Part shown: piece by piece, positions 8,513 to 15,623 of the stretch
Position numbering within the stretch: position 1 is the stretch's first letter
How the letters are laid out: every line of letters begins with the position of its first letter
Origin: AC-32 sp963716865
GTDB taxonomy: Bacteria; Actinomycetota; Thermoleophilia; Gaiellales; Gaiellaceae
Reading direction: 5' to 3'
DNA: 64,000 nt
Assembly: GCA_963716865.1 (NCBI GenBank)
Contig: CAVQUF010000005.1
Coordinates: 186,001 to 250,000, forward strand
The notes under the pieces: model-generated
What the model was told of the DNA's origin: nothing
Databases searched by the model: none
The model's input: the letters and a program-made list of their open reading frames with translations, nothing else
Made by a program: the position numbers and the translations under genes

Positions 8513-10477
8513 CTAGGAGGCCGCCGCCAGCGAAGGGGGCAGCTGCTCGGGCTCGTCCGTCTTCGCAGGTTTGGAGGCGGTGAACGCGGCCTCGAGCTCC
8601 TCCGCGCACGACTCGAGCGCCAGCGAGAGCCGCCGCGGGGGCCTGGCGCCGAGCCCGAGAACGAGGAAGCCCGCGGTGACGCCGCCGGGCTGGAGCGCGA
8701 TTGCGAGGTACATGCCGGCGCCGCCGACCTCCGACCCGGAGGCGCGCAGGACGCGCTCCCCGGCGTCGGCATCGCGGATCAGCCAGCTCGTGAGCGCAGC
8801 GGCGCGCGGCCGCTCGCTCGTGAGACGCCGCTCGAGCTCGATCCAGCCGAACAGCTCATCCTCCTGCCAGCCGATGAGCGCCGACCAGCGCAGCTCGGCG
8901 ATCTCCGCCAGCCTCCTCGTGAGGACGTCGAAGACGGCTGCGCGGCTGACCGGGGCCGCGAGGATGACGCGCATGTTCGAGACGAGCCGGCGTGTGTGGC
9001 TGCGGTCGATCATCCGGGCGACGATCCCGGCGACGGCGAGCGCGGCGGGGACGAGCGCGTAGACCGGCTGAGTGGTCGCGAGCACGACGAGCGCGCCGAC
9101 GATCCCCCCGATTGCCGCCGCCTCCGGGAGCGCGTCGAGGAGCTGCTGCACCGCGACGGGCCGGCCGGGCCGTCTCCTGGCGAGCCTGCGCAGCTCGTCC
9201 CGCTCGCCGGCGGAGAGGACCGTGCGAGGGTCGAGGCCCCGCTCGAGGGCGACGAACGCCTTCGCCACGGCCGGGTGGAACTGCGCTCCCGCCTGCCGCT
9301 CGATCTCGGCCAGCGCGACCTCACGGGAGAGCGCGCGCCGGTAGGGCCGGTCGGTGGTCATCGCGTCGAAGCTGTCGGCGACGACGAGCAGGTGCGCGGC
9401 GAGCGGCTGGTCGGCGGCCGGAATCCCGTAGTAGCCGGAGCCGTCGAAGCGCTCGTGGTGGTACTCGACCGCACGGGCCTCGTCGACGGCGAAGTCGAAG
9501 CGGCGAAGGAGCCTCGCGGAGAGGCGCGGGTGCCTGATCATGGCCGCCCACTCCTCGTCGTCGAGCTCGCCGGGCTTGCTCAGGACGCTGCGATCGACCG
9601 AGATCTTGCCGAGGTCGTGCAGGCGGCCTGCCCAGCGCAGCCTGCTCACGTACGAGGCAGGGAACCCGAGCGCCTGGGCCAGTCGCTGCACGTGTCCGGC
9701 CACGCGGTCGGAGTGCCTGAATGTGTACGGGTCGCGCTCGTCCACGACGTTCGCGAACGTCTCGAGCGCACGGCTCGTCTCGGCGCGCAACAGCGCCAGC
9801 CGCGCCTGCGCCTGGTAGACGGCGAAGACCAGCGGGACGAGGAAGAGGACCTTCCAGGGGTTCGAGAGCACGAAGAACGACATCGCCGCCGCGAGCCCGG
9901 TCTCGGCCGCCCGCAACGACAGCTCGCCCCGGCGCAGGTCGAGCAGCTCGACCCGCAGCGACCGCGCCGACGAGAGGGCGACGATCGCGTTGACGAACAG
10001 GATGTTGAGCGTCGAGTAGACGGCCGCAAGCGCGAGGATCGCGGGCACGTCGTGCGGCAGGTTCGTGCCGCCGACGGTTCCGCCGAGCGCCACGTAGACG
10101 AGGCCCCCGCAGAACGTCGAGAGCGCGAAGACGCTGGCGTTGAACGCGACCTTCCGGATCGGAGAGCCGCGGAGCGGGTCGACCACCAGCACCCCGAGCG
10201 TCGCGACCAGGGCCGCCGGCAGCGGCCCGAGCACCATCACGGCCGCCATCTGCACCGACGACGAGAAGCTGAGGCTCTGGCCGTGGCCTCCGTCCACGAC
10301 GCCGTCCACGTCCGGAACCTGGATCAGCTCCGTCACCACGATCGCAGCTGCGAACACCGCGAGCGTGGCGAGCGTGGCTTCGGCGGCGGCGGAGAACGCG
10401 CCTGCCACGACCACCCCCAACCCGAGGACGATCGTGCTGGCGGCGAACGCGCCCGCCCGTGAGGGGGCGCCTGTCAT
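8513..10477 (-). CDS. Membrane-bound HD-GYP domain protein, predicted c-di-GMP phosphodiesterase
   Basis: A 654-aa protein. Residues 1-215 contain about seven hydrophobic segments, then a short helical linker (LLRAETSRALETFANVVDERD), then an HD-GYP domain, two further hydrophobic segments at about 440-475, and a C-terminal GAF-like domain. HD-GYP features are HDLGK, His316 in RHPRLSARLL, and His340-His341 in HHERFDGSGYYG. The GYP tripeptide reads GYY. All metal ligands I can check are present, so hydrolysis of c-di-GMP is plausible. A paralogue with the same layout lies upstream in the same operon. Confidence 0.82.
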   Translation of the reverse strand: MTGAPSRAGAFAASTIVLGLGVVVAGAFSAAAEATLATLAVFAAAIVVTELIQVPDVDGVVDGGHGQSLSFSSSVQMAAVMVLGPLPAALVATLGVLVVDPLRGSPIRKVAFNASVFALSTFCGGLVYVALGGTVGGTNLPHDVPAILALAAVYSTLNILFVNAIVALSSARSLRVELLDLRRGELSLRAAETGLAAAMSFFVLSNPWKVLFLVPLVFAVYQAQARLALLRAETSRALETFANVVDERDPYTFRHSDRVAGHVQRLAQALGFPASYVSRLRWAGRLHDLGKISVDRSVLSKPGELDDEEWAAMIRHPRLSARLLRRFDFAVDEARAVEYHHERFDGSGYYGIPAADQPLAAHLLVVADSFDAMTTDRPYRRALSREVALAEIERQAGAQFHPAVAKAFVALERGLDPRTVLSAGERDELRRLARRRPGRPVAVQQLLDALPEAAAIGGIVGALVVLATTQPVYALVPAALAVAGIVARMIDRSHTRRLVSNMRVILAAPVSRAAVFDVLTRRLAEIAELRWSALIGWQEDELFGWIELERRLTSERPRAAALTSWLIRDADAGERVLRASGSEVGGAGMYLAIALQPGGVTAGFLVLGLGARPPRRLSLALESCAEELEAAFTASKPAKTDEPEQLPPSLAAAS

Positions 10478-10500
10478 CGAGAGTCCCTAGTGGGGCTCGC

Positions 10501-10587
10501 CTAGTGCCACTTCGTGCCGGCGCCTGCCGCCAGCACCAGTGCCGCCAGGAACGCGATTCGGTAGATCCACGTCTTCCGCAGCATCAT
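10501..10587 (-). CDS. 28-aa putative single-span membrane peptide
   Basis: A short frame with an ATG-ATG start is preceded by AGGAGG with 3-6 bases of spacing, the strongest ribosome binding site in this part of the window. The peptide begins MMLRKTWIYR and continues into a hydrophobic stretch of about 14 residues that ends GTKWH, consistent with one membrane helix. It lies in the 200-base space between the two HD-GYP genes on the same strand, so it is probably co-expressed with them. No known family recognised. Confidence 0.5.
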   Translation of the reverse strand: MMLRKTWIYRIAFLAALVLAAGAGTKWH

Positions 10588-10677
10588 TTTCCTCCTTCGC
10601 ATTAACCGCCTTCGCAGCTTGTGCAGAACCGCGCGTTTGCAAATCCCCCTCGTGGGGGATCGAGCGAAGCGGCCTGT

Positions 10678-12564
10678 CTACGCGGTGGCGGCGGCGTGCG
10701 GCGGCTGCTCGAGAACCTCCGGCTCCGCGGCGAGGGCGAGCCCGATCGCGTCCAGGGAGCCGGCGAGGGCCGTGCGGACCGAGCGCTGGAGCGCGCGCGG
10801 CGTGTGCACGACGAAAAAGCCCGTGAGAGCGCTGTTCTCGCGCCTGAGCGGGAGCGCCAGGTACGCGCCGTCGCCGCCGAACTCGTGGCCGTCGGCGGTC
10901 AGGACCTCGTCGTGCGAGTCCGCCTCGCGCAGCAGCCAGCTCATCAGCGCCCGCTCGTGCTCGTCCTCGCCGCGGGCGGCCTCCACGGAGCCGCCGAGGC
11001 CGTCCTCGCGCCAGCCGACGAGCGCGACCCAATCGCCTCCGGTCGCGGACTCCAGCACGTGCGCCAGCTCCTCGAAGACGAGCGTGCGGTCTTCCACGGC
11101 CAGCGCGGCCGCGAGGGCTCGCGCGAGCCGGTTCGCCCGCAGGCGCAGCCATGCGTGGAGGATGAGACCGGCGCAGGTGACGAAGGCGCCGGCGGCCGCC
11201 AGCCACGGCTGGTGGAGGCCCACGCCGGCGAGCCCGGCCACCAGGCCGCCGAGCGCGACCAGCTCCGGCCGCTCGCGCAGGTCGCGCGTGCGCCGCACGT
11301 CGCGCAGGCGGTAGGGCATCGCGGCGCCGCGGAGCTGCTCCTGCTCCTCGCCGCTGAGTGCCTCGTAGGCGTTCTGGCCGCGATGCATCGCGACGAACGC
11401 CTTCGCGACCGCGGGGTGGAACTGCGTCCCGATGTTGCGCTCGATCTCGGCGAGCGCCTCGTCCTTCGTCAACCCGGGCCGGTACGGGCGGTCGCTCGTC
11501 ATCGCGTCGAAGCTGTCGGCGACGACGAGGAAGTGTGCGGCGAGCGGCTGGTCGCCGGGCGGGATGGCGTAATAGCCGCGGCCGTCGAAGCGCTCGCGGT
11601 GGAACTCGACGGCGCGCGCCTCGCCGGCGGAGACCTCGAATCGCCTGAGCAGCCGCGCGGAGAGCCGGGGCGCCCGCCAGACCGCGCTCCATTCGGCCGG
11701 CGTCAGCTTGCCCGACTTGCCGAGCACCGCGGCGTCGACGGCCACCTTCCCGAGGTCGTGCAGGCGCGCCGCCCAGCGCAGGCGGTCGATGTCGGAGTAG
11801 GGGAGCCCGAGCGCGCGGGCGAGCGAGTCCACGTAGCCGGCCACGCGGACGGAGTGGCGGTAGGTGTACGGATCGCGCTCGTCCACGATGTTCGCGAACG
11901 TCTCGAGCGCGTGCAGCGTCTCCAGGCGCGACCGCCGAACGCGCGCGTGCGCCTCGTTGACGGCGAACGCGACCGGGATCACGACGACGGCGTCCCACGG
12001 GTGGCCGAGCGCGCAGAGCGCGATGATCGCGCCGAGGCCCGCCTCCGCCGCCGCCGCGGCGAAGTCGGGCTGGAGCACCTCGAGGTCCCCCACGACGTGC
12101 AGCAGGCCGCGGGAGACGATCAGGTACGCGATCGAGAGCAGGATCAGCGGCACGAGGTCGTCCGGGAGGCTCAGGTGCCCGGCGGTTCCGCCCCCGAGCA
12201 CGAACGCGTAGCCCGCCGCCAGCGCGGCGAGCGCGAACGCGGAGGCCTGGAAGAGGGCCAGGCGCCACGGCCCGCGCACGAGCCGGGCCAGCAGCGCGGC
12301 CGTGCCGGCGACGAGGGCGCCGCGCCAGGGTCCGAGCACGATCACCGCGGCGATGTCCACGCCCGAGGCGACGCGGAACACGCCGGGGCCCACGGGCGCC
12401 CGCAGCCGGACGTTCTCCGGCTCCTCGATCAGCTCGGCCGCGAGAGCGGCCGCGCCGAGGAGCGCGAGAGCCGTCAACGGGCGCTGGGCAGCCGCGTACG
12501 CGCCGGCGACGGCCGCGCCGAGACCGGCTGCGACGGTGAGGTAGGCGAGGAAGGAGAGCCGCAC
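10678..12564 (-). CDS. Membrane-bound HD-GYP paralogue with degenerate metal site
   Basis: A 628-aa protein with the same layout as the protein encoded at 8513-10477: about seven N-terminal membrane segments, linker, HD-GYP domain, two more membrane segments and a GAF-like C-terminus. HDLGK is intact. Where the paralogue has RHPRLSARLL this protein has RAPRLSARLL (Ala298), and where the paralogue has HHERFDG it has FHRERFDG (His322, Arg323). In HD-GYP enzymes these histidines bind the metal centre, so catalysis is probably impaired and the protein may act as a sensor or regulator. GTG start; divergent from RNase J across a tandem repeat. Confidence 0.8.
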   Translation of the reverse strand: MRLSFLAYLTVAAGLGAAVAGAYAAAQRPLTALALLGAAALAAELIEEPENVRLRAPVGPGVFRVASGVDIAAVIVLGPWRGALVAGTAALLARLVRGPWRLALFQASAFALAALAAGYAFVLGGGTAGHLSLPDDLVPLILLSIAYLIVSRGLLHVVGDLEVLQPDFAAAAAEAGLGAIIALCALGHPWDAVVVIPVAFAVNEAHARVRRSRLETLHALETFANIVDERDPYTYRHSVRVAGYVDSLARALGLPYSDIDRLRWAARLHDLGKVAVDAAVLGKSGKLTPAEWSAVWRAPRLSARLLRRFEVSAGEARAVEFHRERFDGRGYYAIPPGDQPLAAHFLVVADSFDAMTSDRPYRPGLTKDEALAEIERNIGTQFHPAVAKAFVAMHRGQNAYEALSGEEQEQLRGAAMPYRLRDVRRTRDLRERPELVALGGLVAGLAGVGLHQPWLAAAGAFVTCAGLILHAWLRLRANRLARALAAALAVEDRTLVFEELAHVLESATGGDWVALVGWREDGLGGSVEAARGEDEHERALMSWLLREADSHDEVLTADGHEFGGDGAYLALPLRRENSALTGFFVVHTPRALQRSVRTALAGSLDAIGLALAAEPEVLEQPPHAAATA

Positions 12565-12600
12565 GGACGATCTATCGGATACGCCGCCTGCCTCGCTTAG

Positions 12601-12901
12601 CCTGCTTCAGCCGACCGCAATCGGGTCGACCGTCCGTTTCCGACGGACGCGCGAGCGGTGCCCGCGCGTCCTGAGGTCGGCGTCGCAAGCGACGCCTTAG
12701 CCTGCTTCGGCCGACCGCAATCGGGTCGACCGTCCGTTTCCGACGGACGCACGAGCGGTGCCCGCACGTCCTGAGGTCGGCGTCGCAAGCGACGCCTTAG
12801 GCCTGCTTCGGCCGACCGCAATCGGGTCGACCGTCCGTTGCCGACGGACGCGCGAGCGGTGGCCGCGCGTCCTGAGGTCGGCGTCGCAAGCGACGCCTTA
12901 G
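12601..12901. repeat. Three tandem copies of a 100-bp hairpin-rich repeat (type A)
   Basis: Copies run 12601-12700, 12701-12800 and 12801-12901 and differ at only a few positions. Each holds several inverted repeats: CGTCCGT/ACGGACG, an ACGCGCG/CGCGCGT pair whose arms become ACGCACG-like in copy 2, and GGCGTCGC-AA-GCGACGCC. The start of a fourth copy (CCTGCTTC) follows. The array fills the space between two divergent genes, so it is not simply a terminator. A single inverted copy of its 3' part lies at 33924-33957. Confidence 0.93.
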
Positions 12902-12919
12902 CCTGCTTCTCCCGGGGTC

Positions 12920-12925
12920 TACACT
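12920..12925 (+). promoter_or_regulatory. Candidate -10 element of a leaderless RNase J mRNA
   Basis: TACACT ends 6 bases before the ATG at 12932, so the expected +1 is the A of the start codon. No Shine-Dalgarno sequence is present. The -35 region falls in the last bases of the tandem repeat (TTAGCC at 12898). Confidence 0.5.
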
Positions 12926-12931
12926 GCCGCG

Positions 12932-14590
12932 ATGCCCGCAAGCGTCCGGATCGTCCCGCTCGGGGGCCTCGGGGAGGTCGGCAAGAACATGACCGTCTTC
13001 GAGGCCGACGGCGAGGCCGTGGTCGTGGACGCCGGCCTCGCCTTCCCCCGGGACGAGCACCTCGGCGTCGACCTGATCCTGCCGGACTTCTCGTACCTGC
13101 TCGAGCGCGACAGGCCGATCCGCGCTCTTCTGCTCACGCACGCGCACGAGGACCACGTCGGCGCGCTCCCGTACCTCCTGCGCGAGACACGCGTGCAGGA
13201 GATCTGGGCGACGAGGCTCACGCTCGGGCTGATCAAGTCCAAGCTCGACGAGCACGGCCTGCTGCGAGCCTCCGAGCTCCGCGAGGTCGATCCCGACGGC
13301 GACCCCGTGGAGCTCGGCCCGTTCAGAGCCGGGTTCGTCCGCGTCGCACACTCGATCCCCGACTCCGTCGCGATCGTGCTCGACACCCCCGGAGGCCGGA
13401 TCCTGCACACGGGCGACTACAAGCTCGACCACACGCCGGTGGACGGTCTGCGGACGGACGTCGGGCGCCTCGCCGAGATCGGGAACCGCGGCGTCGACCT
13501 CTTCCTCGGCGACTCGACCAACGCGGAGAGGCCCGGCGTGACCGGCTCCGAGCGGCTCGTGGGCGAGGCCTTCCACCAGCTGATCCCGTCGCGAACCGGC
13601 CGGATCCTCGTCGCCTCGTTCGCCTCGAACATCCACCGGATGCAGCAGGCGGTGGACGTCGCCGTGGAAGTCGGCCGCAAGGTCTGCGTGGTCGGCCGGT
13701 CGATGCGCAAGAACGTCAACATCGCGCGCAACCTCGGCTACATGGAAGTCCCCGAGGACGTGCTGATCCGCCCGACCGAGCTCGAGGAGTACGAGCGGGG
13801 CGAGGTGATGATCCTCTGCACCGGAAGCCAGGGCGAGCCGCTCTCGGCGCTCGTGCGGATCGCCTACAACGACCACTCGGCCGTCAAGGTCGAGGCCGGC
13901 GACACCGTGATCATCTCGGCCAAGCCGGTCCCCGGGAACGAGCTGCGCGTGCACGACGCGATCAACGAGCTGGCCCGCTCCGGCGCGGAAGTGCTGCACC
14001 AGGAGATCGCGCCGGTGCACGTCTCCGGCCACGGCCATGCCGAGGAGCTGCGCACGATGCTCGGGCTCGTCCGGCCCAGGTTCGTCATGCCCGTGCACGG
14101 GGAGTTCAGGATGCTGGCGGCGCACGCGCGGCTCGCGCGCGAGGGCGGCGTGCCGGAAGAACGGATCGTGCTCGCCGAGAACGGCTCGGTCGTCGAGCTC
14201 GACGAGAACGGCGCGCGCATCGTCGACCACGTCGCGGCCGGGGTCACGTTCGTCGACGGGCTCGGAGTGGGGGACGTGCAGGACGTGGCCCTCCGCGACC
14301 GCCGCCACCTCTCCGAGGACGGCGTCCTGATCGTGGTTGCCACGCTGACGAGCTCGAACGGCTCGGTCGCAGGCGCTCCCGAGCTGATCGCACGCGGCTT
14401 CGCCGAGCCCGACGATCCGCTTCTCGAGGAGATGCGCGTGGAGGCCGAGCGCGTCCTCGGGGAGCTGCTCTCGCAAAACGTGACCGAGATCAAGCTGCTC
14501 CAGGAGCACCTCCACGACGGCCTCGGCCAGCTGATCTACGACCGCACGGGTCGACGGCCGATGATTCTTCCTGTAGTAGTCGAGGTATGA
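12932..14590 (+). CDS. rnj: Ribonuclease J
   Basis: A 552-aa metallo-beta-lactamase/beta-CASP ribonuclease with both 5'-exonuclease and endonuclease activity in the family. The zinc motif HAHEDHVGALPYLL is at about residue 70, and the beta-CASP motifs (FLGDSTNAERPG, SFASNIHR, HVSGHGHAEEL, VMPVHGEFRML) follow in order. Length is typical. With PNPase and RNase Y in the same window it would form much of the RNA decay machinery. The stop overlaps the next start (ATGA). Confidence 0.96.
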   Translation: MPASVRIVPLGGLGEVGKNMTVFEADGEAVVVDAGLAFPRDEHLGVDLILPDFSYLLERDRPIRALLLTHAHEDHVGALPYLLRETRVQEIWATRLTLGLIKSKLDEHGLLRASELREVDPDGDPVELGPFRAGFVRVAHSIPDSVAIVLDTPGGRILHTGDYKLDHTPVDGLRTDVGRLAEIGNRGVDLFLGDSTNAERPGVTGSERLVGEAFHQLIPSRTGRILVASFASNIHRMQQAVDVAVEVGRKVCVVGRSMRKNVNIARNLGYMEVPEDVLIRPTELEEYERGEVMILCTGSQGEPLSALVRIAYNDHSAVKVEAGDTVIISAKPVPGNELRVHDAINELARSGAEVLHQEIAPVHVSGHGHAEELRTMLGLVRPRFVMPVHGEFRMLAAHARLAREGGVPEERIVLAENGSVVELDENGARIVDHVAAGVTFVDGLGVGDVQDVALRDRRHLSEDGVLIVVATLTSSNGSVAGAPELIARGFAEPDDPLLEEMRVEAERVLGELLSQNVTEIKLLQEHLHDGLGQLIYDRTGRRPMILPVVVEV

Positions 14591-15135
14591 CAGTCAGGAC
14601 CCAGAGGACGTGGGCGGACGTGCTCGCGGACAACGGCGAGCAGGAGACGGCGAATCGGCTGATCCGGCAGCTGAACGCCTGCGAGGTCGCCGCGCTCGCG
14701 TTCTGCCGCCTGCTCGAGCGCTGGGCCCGAGGGGACGCCGCGCCCTCGACGCCCGGTGGACGGCAGGCCGCGCTGCGCCGGGCCGCCGAGCGGATCGAGA
14801 CGGCCCTGGCCGGCCTCGAGGAGCCGCTGGGGCGCTACCTGCTCGAGCTCGAGCCGGAGCGCGCCGAGGGACGCTCGTGGTACGGAGCGCCCGGGGCCGC
14901 CGAGCTGCTGGAGTGGGAGCCCGTGCTCCAGCGCGCCGGGGTGTGCGCGCCGGCGATGCGCGTGACGCAGGCCTACCTCGAGCTCGCCGTCTTCCTGCGC
15001 GCCCTCGCCGGGCTCGGCGACGCGGCGCGCATCCGCACGGCGCCGGACCGCTCAGCGCTCTGGGCCGGCCTCTTCGACCTGCGCGAGAACCTGCTCGGCC
15101 GCGCAGTCGACGATCTGCGGGCCCTCGCAGCCTGA
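14587..15135 (+). CDS. Uncharacterised protein coupled to RNase J
   Basis: A 182-aa, largely helical, Arg/Leu/Glu-rich soluble protein without signal peptide or membrane segment. Its ATG overlaps the RNase J stop by 4 bases, so it is translated with that enzyme. It contains a single repeated-looking helical bundle (NRLIRQLNACEVAALAFCRLLERW; RIETALAGLEEPLGRYLLELE). I recognise no family and no catalytic motif. A short direct repeat (CCTCGCAGCCTGACC) follows the stop at about 15125-15155. Confidence 0.7.
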   Translation: MTVRTQRTWADVLADNGEQETANRLIRQLNACEVAALAFCRLLERWARGDAAPSTPGGRQAALRRAAERIETALAGLEEPLGRYLLELEPERAEGRSWYGAPGAAELLEWEPVLQRAGVCAPAMRVTQAYLELAVFLRALAGLGDAARIRTAPDRSALWAGLFDLRENLLGRAVDDLRALAA

Positions 15136-15158
15136 CCCCTCGCAGCCTGACCCCTCGC

Positions 15159-15164
15159 TAGGCT
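15159..15164 (+). promoter_or_regulatory. Candidate -10 element of a leaderless mRNA
   Basis: TAGGCT ends 6 bases before the ATG at 15171, with no Shine-Dalgarno sequence between. No -35 is obvious. Confidence 0.4.
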
Positions 15165-15170
15165 AAGCGC

Positions 15171-15575
15171 ATGCTGGCGTCGCTCCCGATCTTCCTGATC
15201 CCGATCATCGTCCTGGGCGTCCTCGTCCTCCTGCTCGTGGCGCTGAACCTGCTCGCGCGCGTCCAGGGCGGCCGCTACGTGCGCCCGCTCGCGCAGGGGT
15301 TGATGAAGGTGCCGTTCCTCGGCAAGCAGCTCCAGAAGGCCTCGAAAGCGACGCTGGAGCGGAAGAACCCGGAGCTCGCGAGCGCGGTGGCCAAGCTCGA
15401 GCGCTCCGGCGTGAGACGCGACCCGATGAAGGCGCAGCAGGCGCTCTCCAGCCTCAGCGCGGCCGAGCGGCAGGCCTGGCTCGAGGCGGCCGGGGAGCAG
15501 GGCGCGGTCCCGGAGCCGATGAACCGCGCCCAGCGGCGCGCGCAGGCGAAGCTGAACAAGCACCAACGCCGCTAG
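15171..15575 (+). CDS. Small single-span membrane protein of unknown function
   Basis: A 134-aa protein with a strongly hydrophobic N-terminal helix (about residues 4-30, signal-anchor-like) followed by a basic cytoplasmic-type domain. The C-terminus is RAQRRAQAKLNKHQRR, rich in Arg/Lys/Gln and typical of nucleic-acid or membrane-surface contact, though that is inference. It lies between the RNase J operon and ftsK. No known family recognised. Confidence 0.75.
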   Translation: MLASLPIFLIPIIVLGVLVLLLVALNLLARVQGGRYVRPLAQGLMKVPFLGKQLQKASKATLERKNPELASAVAKLERSGVRRDPMKAQQALSSLSAAERQAWLEAAGEQGAVPEPMNRAQRRAQAKLNKHQRR

Positions 15576-15623
15576 GGCGTCCCTAGGAGGGCTTCCGCCG
15601 GGCCTGTCGAAGCAGGCGCGACG

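Noticed and set aside
12601..12901. CRISPR array
   Set aside because: The three copies are contiguous 100-bp units with no unique spacers, and no cas gene is nearby.
12838..15135. Large 765-aa Arg-rich frame on the plus strand
   Set aside because: Most of it overlaps RNase J in another frame and is Arg/Ala/Pro-rich as expected for out-of-frame GC-rich DNA; only the part from ATG 14587 is a gene.
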